From Phymatolithon calcareum (taxonomy: Eukaryota > Rhodophyta > Florideophyceae > Hapalidiales): a DNA stretch of 64,000 nucleotides. The DNA is taken from positions 124,001-188,000 of the forward strand of contig OZ345373.1 of the NCBI GenBank assembly GCA_977006965.1, written 5' to 3'. This document shows positions 31,938 through 43,895 of this stretch, one piece after another (within the stretch, counting starts at the first letter, position 1; each line of letters begins with the position of its first letter). The position numbers and the translations under genes were made by a program. A model generated the notes under the pieces. The model was not told the origin of the DNA and ran no database searches. It saw only the letters and a list, made by a program, of their open reading frames with translations.

Positions 31938-33655
31938 GTAGGGTATTGAGAGCTGATTCTACAACCTCATTGTCTGACTCAAGAGAGATATTGGCCTGTA
32001 GTTTCCGAGATCTTCCGTATGCCAACTCTTATTGATTTCTACTAGCACTGACCGTCGCGACAACAGTGGGATGTCGCCGACTCTGCCATATGCAAACCAC
32101 AATTCGAATATGATCTCTAAGTTAAGGTCAACGTTAGTCTCGAGCATCACTGCTTTCACTTAATCGAGTCCGGTCGTTTTCTTGACATGTGCGTTGCTAG
32201 GGCTTCCCTGATCTCTTCCTTCATCTCCTGCGGCACGCGAAAAATGGTATTTCTTCCCTCCAAGTTTCCTTGTCGGTGCACGTCGTGGAGACGTGAGCTG
32301 TGAATAGCACGTGGTCCAGTGGCTTCCCGGACGTCTTGATAGGCACCGTCTGCGAAACATAATCGTTACATTTTAGACAAGATTGACACTGCCAACTCTT
32401 TTTGCTCAAGTTCGGAGATGACCTCTTGATATAACAACCGTTTCCTCTTATTCAAAAGCCTTCTAATTCCTCCCTTGCATTACAAATATTTTCCCCATCT
32501 CTCAGGCACTTGTGTCCTAAGGGATTTCTTGTACAACTTTTTCGTCTTCGCTGTTAAGTGATCCAAGTTTGAGTTCCACAATGACTTGAATTTGGGAGGT
32601 CTTTTGTAATCAACTCTCCACGGTTCGGTCGATATATCGACGATCTCAATATATATCTTGTTTAGTCCTCTTGTGTCTTTTCAGCTCTTTAACTTCGCCA
32701 GTTATTCCGGGAACTTCTTCCGGCACGGCCCTTACATATGTCATTACAGTCATTACAGTATTGTAGGTTTCGATGCGAACTTCACCAGGATCTCCAAGGG
32801 CAACCCTAGAACCACTGCTTACAGCTTACAGATGCTTGCACTGTACTACTTACACTGTAACTATTACAGCGCGCGCCTGTGGTGGGCTAGGGAAGCCACG
32901 AAGCGGCTTCCAGAAATTTCCAGTGATCCTTTTCTCATACTGCTACGTCATCCTTTGATCCAATTCTTTTTCTATAAAGGTCGTCGCGAAACGGCGCCCT
33001 TGGCGTTTGCCAGGGAACAATCCGACCAGAGCCAGTGTACCATCTTGTGCGTTTAACCACCCCACAGACCAGCATATGAGCTGGTTGTCGCAAAAACGAA
33101 ATCGAGGAGCATGTATGGTCGACAATACATGAGAAGGTGATCTGGAAGCTGGAGAATAATTTCTTATTTACATGGCGTAATCTTTGGCAAAGTTCATCGT
33201 CATTTTCGTGGCTTCTTGCAGTCGATTCTCACCGGAAGCGCAACGCGCAATATCCTAACGATGTGCCTGGCGTTCCAAGCACCAAAAAGTATGGCCTTAC
33301 CCCTTGCGTTTGTACTCATAATGCTGAGACATTTCTCAGCTTCTTCTTTGGTGGATTTCGGAGAGAGGAAGACAATTCCACCCTTGATTTTCCCGATCTC
33401 TGCTATTATGAGCTGGATTTTTTTCTCTGCGTGCTTGAATATGAGCTTTACGCCACAATGTTTTCGGAAGAAGAGAGACGCTCCTCCTGAGTTCTGACAT
33501 CTTGGTGTGGCGGGCGAGGGGCACTGATGGCATAGTGGTCCGACCAAATTTTCCCTCAGGATGTAGATGAGTTTCCGTGACCCCAGTAGTGTCGAAGTTG
33601 TAGTTTCAGACCAGTTTTTCGATGTATTTCGGTGTTGCAGGAGATCGACGGACAT
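31938..33655 (-). pseudogene. LINE B, endonuclease and 5' part of reverse transcriptase
   Basis: The right-hand half of the LINE interrupted by Harbinger and copia 1. The frame 33655-33200 encodes an APE-type endonuclease middle: GGASLFFRKHCGVKLIFKH, then KGGIVFLSPKSTKEEAEKCL and GKAILFGAWNAR, where the catalytic GDWN reads GAWN (D replaced by A). It matches the endonuclease of LINE C strongly by eye. Between 33200 and 32160 the frame is broken. The frame 32159-31959 has DLGNYRPISLLSQTMR, the RT motif immediately before the interrupted region. Reading across the duplicated TAA into 20336 continues in frame with the next conserved RT segment. Confidence 0.83.
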
Positions 33656-33806
33656 TCAGCGTGGCTATGCGCTAAATTTTGTTGAAAATCATTGGTTTAA
33701 ACCTTCTTTTTCTTGGATCCTTCCGGGGGTATCGGTGGGGATCTCGGTCTCCTGCTCTGAGGATGTGGAATGCTTTTCGACTGTGGAATGTTCTGAGTTT
33801 AAATTT

Positions 33807-34525
33807 CTATCCTGCTGGATTCTTTTCTCTCTCGAGAATTTCCAGAAACCAAAGGGCAAGCAGCTGCCTGCGCTGGAATTGATTCCAGTGGGCAGGGATT
33901 CTTGGGTATCTGTCCATCTCAGTCATATTCCTTTCCGCCTTTCTGGCGAGTGCTCTGCACCAGTGCTTAGCTTGGATGTTGTAAGTCGCTTTTTCGCAGT
34001 GACGAGACCTTGTCCTCAGCTTTGAAAGGTTTCTTTCCTGTCTCACGGTTGAGTTTTCTACGCGCCTTTTTCCTAGGGTTTTATCGGAGACACTGAAGTG
34101 GGGCATCAACACAAGGTTTGCCGATCTCACTAGTGACTTGATTGATTGTACGTCTTTTTTCTGGAATAGGATCTCCATTCTCCATAACCAAGTTTCCTAT
34201 GAACGAAATGTGCAGTACACTCAGTTTCGAGAGGAGCTCTCGGATGGCTTCTATCTCACCTGTTTCTGCTCTAGAAAGGTTCTTTATGTAGAGAGCGACA
34301 ACTTTGACGCCCTTTCCTTTGGGTCTCATGATATCTCCCATGCGCTCTCCATAGCGGGTCTCTTTCACTTTGTCGTCTGCTAGAAGAGTTGTTGTGTTGT
34401 TTTAAATGGTGCATATGCGACCTCCCGGTTAGTTCTAGCTCTAGTTCGTCAATAGACTTTTCTACAGGTCTTGCGGGAAGACCTGCAGCATTGTCGCGGG
34501 CTTGAGTTTTCTCTCCCCTCTCCAT
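33807..34525 (-). pseudogene. Probable ORF1/upstream remnant of LINE B
   Basis: Three overlapping short minus-strand frames (34525-34271, 34368-34081, 34178-33807) follow one another, with charged, polar composition. They lie directly upstream of the LINE B endonuclease. Their order and spacing fit a decayed ORF1, but I recognise no domain (no zinc knuckle or RRM). Confidence 0.35.
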
Positions 34526-36315
34526 TACTGGTGAAGCTGGGTTGTCTTCAATTTCCTCAAGTATGCCTCACGGGGTTTCGAGCACCCTGTTATTAGCTCG
34601 TAGTATCGCCTTCTATTCAACTAGGGTCTACACGAGTGCCTCCAGGACTTTGACACGGTTTACGGTCACTGAGAGACTCGATTCCATCTCTTTCAGTCTC
34701 TTTATCATTTTAGAGTTAGTCTTGGCCGTGTTTTCGGGACCCTGTTTTCATTCTCTGGCAGCTGCAAGTACTGCAGGAGCCTGTTTTCCACTTCGGCCAG
34801 AACAAACGATTATGTAAACTAATTGGGAGACTTTATTCCCCTTTTTGGTGAACCCGCACTTGGGGCACATTAGTTTCAGTTGGGCTGTGGTTTTTCCTCC
34901 AGTAATCTTCATCCTGCTCTTCATGCTGGCGTCGATCTACGACTGAGATTGACAACTCAGGGACCTTCATTGTTCGTGTCCTTGACTTCGCCATCCATGA
35001 CAGGATTAATTTCCGGGGTCTCCACTATAGGAGTTGTGAGAGCCCCTCGATAGGCTGCTTCCACCCAGGTGCGAAAAAAGAAACTCCTAGCAGTTAAGTG
35101 GTTCTTTGACCGCTTCCCACCAAGAAGAGCAGAGTCGTACGTTGAACATTTCAACGAGGTCGCAGAAGAGAATCTGAAAACTCTACAACGAAATTTGACA
35201 AGTCCAAGAGCAGAAGAATCTTGGGAAAAAGGGACGAAAACGGCGATTGACAAACTTTTAGCCTTGGAAATCCATATGTTTGAAGAAATGATAGTGTAAT
35301 GTGATCTGATTGGGTAATGAGATGGCAGTATGAACGGGAAGCTGCTCTGGTGTTGGTGAATACCGGCGTTGAGGGCTTCTAAAATAAAAACCTACAATTT
35401 CCCCCCCCCCACCCAGGTGCGCTTGTCTGCTTGGATAGTAGTACCAACTTAAAACTGGACCCGAAAGGCTCACTTTTCCGATTGCAGCCCTCTTTTCATA
35501 ATCATTGTGTATCCGCCATGCGGCTTGTTCGGATTCTCGCATGGGCGAGGAGCGCCAATTTAAAGGTTCCTCGTTTCTATTCTGGCCTCCATCTTGCAGT
35601 TTGTTTCTGAAATTCCCAGAACTGAACATCTATCTTCCATGATAGGATTTTCTGCATAAAAGGCGGCTTCATTAGACCCCCCTACGCTGATCGGAACCAC
35701 TGGAAACTCTTATTAGTTTATATCTTCTGCTGATTCCACTTCAGGCACTGCAAGCTTGTTCTCCCCGGATTCCGGACATGTATCCTCAGAGGGTATGACT
35801 CAGCAACTGCAACTGCTGTTTCTTGCTCGCATTTTTCTCCGTCTGAAAATCTAGGATTTTCATCGCTTCCTGGGTCTTTTTCCTGTAATACCGACCCCAG
35901 TGTCAATGGAGAGTTTCAAGCACCGAGTTGATCGATATATCATGGCATTCAGGATCCGAACGCGCCGCTCGTGGTCCTCCAAATCTTTCTTCCCTTAATC
36001 GAATCCCCGGACATGGAAAACTCATCAGATGCTTCAACCGTGCTTGCTTCAGGTCTTCCAAGGTTTTTGATGAGTATTAGTTGTCCATGAGAACCTTGTT
36101 TACGCCGGTACACATCCGCGCCAAGGAAATCAAGATAGAATGGGATACGGCCGGCATGGCGGGAGTGGCAGCGCTCGACCACATCGGCCGTTATTCCAGA
36201 TCCACTCAGCTCCCCGGCCTGGAACCACCAACATGGCTTGTCCCTTGTGTTTACGACCGACCTGGGATACCCCGTGTACCGAAGATCATCTTCCGTCGGG
36301 GAGATTCCCTTTCCC
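34526..36315. other. Mixed stretch with short frames, no recognised gene
   Basis: This holds a + strand 76-codon frame (35069-35299, Lys/Glu-rich), a direct repeat pair (35061/35409) and a C-run at 35401-35410. A minus frame (35949 to the MULE border) stays open across the MULE insertion site. No family is recognised for any of these. Confidence 0.4.
35061..35421. repeat. 13-bp direct repeats flanking a 335-bp block
   Basis: CCACCCAGGTGCG occurs at 35061-35073 and again at 35409-35421. The block between them starts with a run of six A and ends with ten or more C. The repeat length fits a target-site duplication of a retroposed insertion, but the block has no poly(A) tail at its right end, so the origin is uncertain. 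Confidence 0.5.
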
Positions 36316-36359
36316 GATTTTTGGAGGAAATTCGCTGCATGGACCGAAAAAGGTGGCAA
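35949..36359 (-). pseudogene. Unrecognised ORF interrupted by MULE 1
   Basis: A 136-codon minus frame whose first 15 or so codons come from the MULE terminal repeat. Without the MULE, the same frame continues from 36316 into the sequence right of 37654 through the shared GATTTTT, with no stop for at least 20 codons. It contains a Trp-Trp and a few Cys/His residues, but I recognise no family. It may be host coding sequence or another element's ORF. Confidence 0.35.
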
Positions 36360-37653
36360 AATTCGCTAAATCGACACCCTTGCAAAAACTACTACTCGTT
36401 ATGATTTCAGCTAGACAGCCGCTTATCATTACACGTGATTAAGAGGATTTATTGAAAAGGTACCATGTGCCCCAACTTGAGGAAAGTCGGCACGTTTCTA
36501 ATCGCGTTATACTAGTTGTCAGTTATCTTATTCAGAATTGCATAATATGACGTCAATGGCTCGTGCCACTTCATTCTCTTCGGTAGGGGTCCAAGTATGC
36601 TTCTTCGGGGTTCTGCTGAGTGTACCAATTGCCCATGCTCCTTGACTACCCATATATTCAATCAGCTTCCTTATTATTACACTACTAATCCGCTACGCAA
36701 AGTACTCCGCAACTCGTCGCATTCGACTGCTGAGCTAACTCACAACGCTCTCGCCCGAACGGTCTGAACTCATGGAGAAGAAGGAGCTCGTACTAAGTGT
36801 GGGTGACTGCCCTGGAGCAAACTTTGACGACGTTGTCAACCACGTAATCGCCCACAACACGTCTATTGGCAAGGGAAGTTCCTCACGCCTTGCTGCTACA
36901 AGAAGCATCAGGAAAATCCTCTGACCGGAGAAGTCGCTTTTGGAGCCGGAGGTCATCGAAAGCGACATGCTGAGGTTTGTTGTTAGCAGCCAAGTGACAC
37001 CATTCCATGTGGTAGTTAACAGCGACTACCACGCTACATGCTCTTGTCACCACTTTGAAGAACACCAGCGGCCATGTATCCACGTCGTCGTTGCACTTTT
37101 GTACTGTTCTAGACGCTTGGCGCAGCATCGAGTCGCGTTCGACCCGTGAAACAAGATCTGGTGTGGGACGCATGGCTATTGATACCGTGGGCCAAGCAAC
37201 ACGAGGGCATCATCATTCGTGTTGCAGTCATTGGTTACCAGCTAGTACAGGATAATTTGTTCCGTTTGACTTTGTCGCTAAGCTGGGCCGCAAGCGCAAG
37301 AGGCCCTACTTCCGTCCAAAATCAGGTCTCGTCACAGCTCTTCGTGCGGAAACAACGGTCACTTCTCGCAGACATGCGGCAAGCAGAACATCCGTAATAT
37401 TGTTGAGGCGAAGAGAAAACACATCGACAAAGCGGCTCAGTCCATGATAATTGACCTCACCGCCTGCGATGACGGAGATAGTACTTGCGACGAGGAGCTG
37501 AAGCATAGAGCGTTGGGCATGAAATAAATATTTTTTTTGATAAGTTTATTTCTATGGAGTGTTCTGTGTATCATAACGAGTAGTAGTTATTGCAAGGGGT
37601 ACCGATTTAGCGAATTTTGCCACCTTTTTCGGTCCATGCAGCGAATTTTCTCC
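36323..37653 (+). mobile_element. MULE copy 1, 1,331 bp
   Basis: Long terminal inverted repeats of about 75 bp begin GGAGGAAATTCGCTGCATGG at the left and GGAGAAAATTCGCTGCATGG (inverse) at the right. The 7-bp GATTTTT flanks both ends (36316-36322 and 37654-37660) and is the probable target duplication. The interior matches MULE copy 2 at 58.8-60.9 kb almost base for base, except for the 766-bp insertion there. It encodes only the C-terminal part of a Mutator-like transposase, so it is an internal deletion derivative. Confidence 0.85.
36772..37527 (+). pseudogene. MULE 1 transposase C-terminus: SWIM finger and zinc knuckle
   Basis: The frame from the ATG at 36772 is interrupted by a TGA near 36922 and continues through 36940-37149. 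It contains YHATCSCHHFEEHQRPCIHVVVALL, in essence a CxC...CxH SWIM zinc finger typical of MULE transposases. After another stop and a frame change, 37340-37527 encodes SCGNNGHFSQTC (CX2CX4HX4C-like zinc knuckle) and an acidic tail ending ...LKHRALGMK. The DDE catalytic domain is missing. Copy 2 has the same protein with Tyr instead of His in the knuckle. Confidence 0.8.
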
Positions 37654-37660
37654 GATTTTT

Positions 37661-38900
37661 CTGTCAACTTGTGCAGTGGTATGATTTGTTTTGTTCCCGC
37701 GTTTTCTTGTTTTTCAATTGAATTGCATTCATGGCAATTGCCGAGCGTTAATTACCCCAGCCAAGATTCCGGGCGACGCCGCTAATTCAGAGCTGTCCTT
37801 CAGCAGCTGGATCTGAGATGGAAAAAATAAAAGCTTGATTGCACCTTCCCATGCTGGGAGGGGGGAACCATTATGGTGCCCAATTTTTCGCGGGCGAGAC
37901 GTGCGCGGAGGCCAACCCAGGCGGGAGTACGAACACGCAAGTGGCCCCAGCAGTAATGCTGCGCAACGCGATTCTTCTGGCGGTAATTCCGTCGGAAATT
38001 TCTGGCGCTATGGCGAACGCGCTCGCCTAGGACTCGGCAAATAGAGAACTTGCCACACTCGAAATGCCAGATCCAACCCCGCGGTCGCTGGATTTCCAAG
38101 AAATCTGGCGAATTTAAGCGGATTAGATAAAGGACGGCTATGATAACCGGTCCGGCTACCCGTGCACCTGTGCGTCACAGGAAGGAGCCAAGAGTTCAGT
38201 CAGGATTTTTCCCCGCTACATTGCAAGGTTTTTGAAATGGCAAGAGCTGTTCTCCGGCCTCCCCGGGAGAGAAGACTATCGCCTTCTGGTAGTATTGTAG
38301 TACATGGATTCCGCCCTCTGTGGTTTGCCGCAACGCTCAAGGAAGCTGGGAGAGAAGACAGAAGGAAATGAAAGAAGGCAGAGAGATGATTAGTTACCGT
38401 GAACGCCCTAAACGGTTTCCAACCCGGGCATCCCTTTGAAGGACGGCGAATTACGATTGGCTGCGTAGCGATATGGATGTTCATCTGGACCATGGTCTGC
38501 ACTTTGTGCAGCTTGGACAGCTTTTGTGACATCAAATACCACTCGTATCTGTTAAGGTCTACTAGAGCCGTAAGGATGCGGTGTTATTCCATCAGCTTCG
38601 ACAAATCCCGCAGTAAAAGAAAGAACCTCTAGTACTGACCCTCCAATGAACAGGACATTCACGACCGCTTTTCCAGGATATAGAGCACGCATGAATCTCT
38701 ATAGCCTTCTTGCAGTCGTGCACTCTCAATGTATTCTTTAGATGCATCAGTATTGCGCCTGCTTGCCCGCAGATTGCGGTCCACTGCGTATAACGAGATA
38801 TAAGTACAGTCCTGGGACCAATATTCCCTCAGTATAGGAAGTTCTGGCTCTGTATCCAATGCCGCCACCATCTGCATTGTGCTTTCAGTCATTGTTACCA
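37661..38900. other. No recognised gene
   Basis: A GC-rich patch at 37840-38100 has open frames on both strands without a recognisable domain. Between 38100 and 38900 only short frames occur. I see no structure that would assign a function. Confidence 0.4.
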
Positions 38901-38912
38901 CGACATTGACAA

Positions 38913-39461
38913 TTAATACACTTTCTGGGCTGCATTATTGCCTATTGACGGGACCGTCTTGAATTTTCTGTGTTTGACTTCTTCAACACTATATGCGGTT
39001 TTCCGCATGCCATCTACTTCCCCTTCCCCGGCTTGCCGAATGCTTGATAGCGGGAGTGCACTATCTATCTTGCGGTCGTTGACCTCTTGTACGTATAATA
39101 GTGGCCAAGTGAAACCGCACGGTTGTGGCCATGTGCTTCCCTTTCGCGCGTTATGGCCAAGAAACAGTAGCTTGCTTCTTTGCACGCGTGAGTATTACGA
39201 GGGATGATGTAGTGAGCATCCTTTCTGAGTTGAATGAAATGCACATACTCAATACAGGCTGTTTTTATATTTTTCAATGAAGAAGGGTATCAAACATAAA
39301 CTCTATTTCTTGAAGGCCCTGTAAAGCGGATACAGGTACTTCCAGCGTATGTGAATTCAACAGCTCGACCATTGACCGATGGCATTGGTTACTGTATTCC
39401 CAGTGCACATAATAGTGCTCTTGTTTCGTCGACATTTGAGTTTGTTGATGTCACTATTGGT
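38913..39461 (-). pseudogene. Duplicated unit, copy 1 (unrecognised protein relic)
   Basis: The minus strand at 39130-38930 reads like a protein segment (KIDSALPLSS...MRKTAYSVEEVKHRKFKTV) that is matched by 44110-43900 (KIDTALSL...KAYHVEAAKHIIFRTI). The non-coding-looking part at 39350-39461 likewise matches 44340-44440 (both contain ACCGATGGC and CCAGTGCA). Both copies are frame-damaged. Copy 1 is cut at 39461 by an old hAT element. The protein family is not recognised, and it does not look like any of the LINE, LTR or DNA-transposon genes around it. Confidence 0.5.
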
Positions 39462-41879
39462 CACGCTTGGTATCAATATTATTTTTATTGTTTTTATTGC
39501 AATTTATTGCAATATATTGTAATAAATCCTTAATTGCCCTGAGAGGTACTTATTGCAATAATTATTGCAAAAAATAATAGCATATGATAGAAAATCAAGG
39601 TACAGCCTTGCCCTTCTCGGCGCTGGCAGGATCGTCGTACAGAGCTGCGGTACAGGATCTGTAATGGAAATTTACGGAAAAAGGTTATAGAAGCTCCCCG
39701 CACAGTTTACGTATTGCCACCGGAATCTGCGGCATCCGATTGCTGCCAGGAATTCTGCTCTGCTATCGATGCCTCTCGATAAATACAGACACGTCGACCG
39801 GCATTGACTCGGAAAGTGCTCCGGAGTGATGTCTTGCTCACGCGATCTCTTGGACTTCACATTCCTGCGAATTGCTCTGCCGAAACACTACGTCCAGAAT
39901 GTCAAGCAAGGGACGCAAACCAGGCCCAAAAGAAATTGTTGAGGTGCTGATGCAGATGATACGTGAAGAAGAACGCGATGTGCAGTCTCGCAGAACTGGA
40001 ATAACACGCTATAAGGCGCCTTTAACATCCTTCCCTGCCCGAAAGGTGCTGAGTGCCCAGACATTAGTGAAATCGGTTTTCAAAAAGGAAAGGGTATACT
40101 AACCCATACCGCCACCTGAAGAGTTGCATATCTGGAGGAAGCCAAGATCACCGTTTTCAGGTCTACAGAGATGAGCTGGCCAGTCTACGCCGTCACCAAG
40201 CGAGCTCGTTTATCGCCACTCACCAATGACATTTCTCGCAACTGACAAGGAAAGACCATGTACTGGAACATTAGACTTGTCGTCTAGATGTCATTGCCGG
40301 TCTCACATGTTCAAAGCAAGAAATATCGCAAGTTTTCGTGTTTCCGTCAGAAGTTCTCAACTTGGATATTCAAAGAGACACTATTCAAGCTCGTTGAGCT
40401 CGTCGAACTGCGAATCAGAGACGATGTTGCTGATACCAAAGGGGCCATTATGCACGATAGCTGGACCACCAATGGGACACACTACTTGGGTGTATACGGC
40501 TTGTTCATGAGACGTGTGAAGATGCTGGAAGGAGGCACCGCGCGCGAGAAGGAAGAGCTCGCTATTGTGCCTCTGTCTGTGAGTCCTAGTGCGAAAGTAG
40601 AAGATGATGATGTTCAAGGAGGCATGTCGGATCTTTAAACCATTACTTTCAACGCACACGCTCACGTGCGTCAACTAGAAGACGTGTTCGACTTCTTCAG
40701 GGTCAACGTGCATACCTGGGCAGTTTGTCAGGTTTCCGACAACTGCAATGTCAATAAGTCAATCGCCAGGCTTATGGAAATCGCTCGTGTTAGATTTGCT
40801 AGTCATAAGCTCAACCTAGAGGCGAGCAAGATGATTGTCAGTGTCGATAGACTCCAAGCAGCGATAGACTCAGTGCATGCAACGATGAAGGACTGCAAAA
40901 AATTGAAGAACCGAGCAATACTACGCAACCTTACTGAATTGGCCCCAGTTATGCATAGTGAGACGAGTTGGTCCGGAAACTGTCATATGCTCAAGCGCTT
41001 CAACCGCATACGCGAGCAGTTAATCGACGCGGCAAAGGCAGAAGGAGCAACGATAGCTATGGAAGAGAGCGAGCAGTTCCGCAACAGATTATGCTGTACG
41101 CATTTCAGTTTATGCAAATCAACCAGGTAAATGGAACTACAGAAGCGCGGTTCTTCGTTGTCGGACTGTCGCTTAGCTCTTGATGAGTTGATTTCAGCAG
41201 TCTAGCAGTGAAAGTAAGATGATAACTCACCATTATACCGATGTCAGCTTGGAAAACACTACATTGTATCACGTGCATCAATTTTGTTTGACCCAGCATT
41301 CAGTCGGGAGTTCTTAAGATACAGCGCGATGAGTCCGATACTATGACAAATGAAGAGAAGGATGCATGCAAGAAGATAAAACTGGAACACAATGACGGTA
41401 TAACAAGCTCCATCGGCGGATCGGGTGGAGGCCGGCTGTCAATGGCGGAAAGAATTGCCGCAAAAAAGCGCAAGCGTGCCGAGGTGCATCAGACTTATAT
41501 AAATTGCGACTTTATTATTGGATCAACTGCCGAGGTGGAGAGGCTTTGGTCGGTGGCCAAGAATGTTTTGACAGACAATCGCAAGGGGATGGCACCGTTA
41601 TTACTAGAAGCCCTGCTGTTTCTTAAAGATAACAAAGGTTAGTGGAACCAGCAGTCGGTCTCCGTGGCGATGAACACTGCCCGGAGCGCAAGAGTGATCC
41701 AACGCGTGAGTGAAGACATGGCGCAGGAGGACCTGAATTAGATTCTGTTATTGCAATTGATATTGGTAGAATGGTCATATATTGCAATTGCTATTGCCTT
41801 CAACCTTGCATTATTGGTATTACAATTGCTATTGCATCATGTGCCCGAAAAAATAACAATAATATTGGTACTATCCCTG
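39462..41879 (+). mobile_element. hAT element, old, about 2,418 bp
   Basis: The left end CACGCTTGGTATCAATATTA and the right end (inverse CAGGGATAGTACCAATATTA) are inverted repeats of about 28 bp with several mismatches. Both subterminal regions are dense in TTATTGCAAT-type motifs, as in hAT ends. An exact 8-bp target duplication is no longer visible; only ATTGG is shared next to each end. It carries a degenerate hAT transposase on the + strand. It split the duplicated unit that starts near 38913. Confidence 0.75.
39872..41642 (+). pseudogene. hAT transposase, degenerate
   Basis: Pieces of one transposase in order along the + strand. An N-terminal basic segment is at 39902-40102. The catalytic core follows at 40288-40638 (MHDSWTTNGTHYLGVYGLF, first D motif). 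The next piece, 40666-41130, has VCQVSDNCNVNKSIARLM (second D) and SETSWSGNCHMLKRF, the W-containing motif. The C-terminal hAT dimerisation domain is at 41343-41642 (STAEVERLWSVAKNVLTDNRKGM with a final LLLEALLFLK). At least three frame interruptions separate the pieces, so no active enzyme is expected. Confidence 0.85.
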
Positions 41880-42109
41880 ATTGGGATAGCTTTTCTACTC
41901 TTCGCATTGAATGGGATTGCCGTGGATAGGCGATTCGATGGCGCTCGCAATGTACTGCATACGTGATGACCACACAGATCGCTTGACATGATCTTGAACC
42001 ATTGCTTCATAGCTCGGTCCTGATTTGAAGCAAATGATTTGTTGGAGCGAAATAGTCGCAAGACGTCTTACATCGACTGAGCGAACTTCGCCGTTAGAGG
42101 GGATAGGTG

Positions 42110-43490
42110 TTGGTATATTTTAAAAGCTCCCAAGACCTCTTTTCAATAGTAACAGGGCCGCTTTCGCATGATTTTCTAAGCTAGCGTAGTTTTTCTTTTC
42201 AGTATATCCTTGATTCGTATTTCGTTCCGAACAAGTGCTCTAGTGAGTCGCTTAAATTCATACTCAATTTCAGGACTAGTCTTGGATGAAGGTAGAATGC
42301 GTTGGAGCACGACCAGCTCATATCACGGCTGTGACCCCAAAGTATGCACCTAGTACTGATTTTCTCCGAAGAGGCGCTCTGTTGAATATCAGCCGTAGGC
42401 ATTGCAACCGTGTCGAATTTTCTCTTACGTGGAGAACCACCGGTAGATTTTTTTAATCAGTTTGTATCTCGAGCGATCTGTGGCATAACTCAATTATTTC
42501 TTTTCGTCACCCTGTCTTTGAGACTCAGCCATCCACCGCTTTATCGAGAGTTTGCTGCAGATCTTCATATTTCTTGAGTCATTTAAGTCCTTGTTTGCCT
42601 CCTTAATGTCTTTATCTCTCCCAGAATACTCATCTGCCTCACTGAGGTGCTTCTTTTGTCTCACTAGACTCGCAGAAAACCTTTCTGCTTGATGACTTCT
42701 CCTCATGGCTGGTGGTTCTAGTCGGCACAGTACTCGCATTCTACCATGGCGGTTCTGGGCATATGTCCCGAAATCATTCTTGAAGAATGAACCTTCTACA
42801 GATTCGATTGCCGATTGTAATTGCTTGGTCAGTGGCATCACGTGGAGTGCATACTACCACTTTGGCAAAATAAGCGATTTGAAGATTCTAATGAATGTCA
42901 CAGGCTGAAAGCCTCGAACATTGACTCCAATATCCCGCAGTTCGTTTATGCACCCCACTGCATTTCTTCTTGATAACGCCATGCCTTTTGTTAGGCCTTT
43001 GTGGTTCATTCTTATCACGAGATACGAGAGCCTCCATGCTTGATGAAGAATTCGACCCGCAATGTAGAAGGTGTGTTTCGGAAGTCCCCTTGTATTTAAG
43101 GATCTCGCTCTTTCCTGGCTTTGTGTTCCAGCGCATATCATATTCCTTCGCCCAGGTCGTCGGTATATCAAGCAGCTTCTGCATTCCTTCTCCATCCTTA
43201 GATGGCAGCTGGACATCGTTAGCAAACAGTTGCGCTGGATTATCAGAGACGTTGCTGGGGACCCTGGAGACCGCTTCCGCGAATGTGTCCGTGAAGATAT
43301 TGTACAAGCGCGAGCTCAGTGGGGACCCTTGAGGTACTCATCGATCGAGAATGCACCATGCTCTTGTATCATCGCCTGCTCACATAGCCCACGAGGGTTT
43401 CAGAAGATATGCCATCATCTTTGTTATTTCGTCTCCTAGCTTCTGCTCGAGTCTTTTCATGAGGATGTCTCGTGGCACCCTGTCTCGCCT
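42110..43490 (-). pseudogene. LINE D, 5'-truncated, RT to 3' end
   Basis: Minus-strand LINE relic. RT motifs at 43310-43230: LYNIFTDTFAEAVSR, and a degraded palm motif LFANDV in place of LADDV. The thumb and C-terminal part continue through 42850 and 42494 with several frame changes. The last conserved piece (EYEFKRLTRALVRNEIRIKDIL) ends near 42150. This C-terminal signature recurs at 43.5 and 45.0 kb in related copies. The 5' border, near 43490, falls inside the homologous C-terminus of another copy. Confidence 0.75.
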
Positions 43491-43895
43491 TTAGAGCATC
43501 ATGCATTCTCCACTTTGGAGTCTCTTGCATTTAAATTCAATTTCAGTGCTCATCGTTGACGACGCTAGAGTATTTAGTAACTCAACAAATTCTATCATCG
43601 CGGTAGGCCCGAAGACGGCACCCAATTGTGATTTTCTCCAAAGCGGTGCTCTGTTAAATTTCAACCTTCGGCGCCTTGATTGTGTCATTCTTTCTCTTAT
43701 ATAGATGATGCCTAGTAACCTGTCTGCAATAGGAATCTTCATTGATCGGTCTTCTTTCTTTTCCCATATCTTAATTATTTCTTCTCTTCTCTTCTTCATG
43801 ACATATCCTTCTTCCACTTTCTGAAAGGGCTTAGTGTGGGTATCTTTTCTGTACGTATAGTCAATGCTAACAAGACAGTGATGATTCGTAAACAT
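43491..43895 (-). pseudogene. LINE E, C-terminal fragment
   Basis: A 134-codon frame whose second half (FNRAPLWRKSQLG...EIEFKCKRLQSGE) matches the C-terminal end of LINE F at 45.0-45.2 kb (FNRVLLWRKSILS...ETEYECKRLTTAL). It breaks off at about 43500, exactly where LINE D begins, which suggests that LINE D inserted here. Confidence 0.6.

Noticed and set aside
37800-38099. 99-codon minus frame in a GC-rich patch
   Set aside because: Open frames exist on both strands because stop codons are rare in GC-rich DNA; no recognisable motif.
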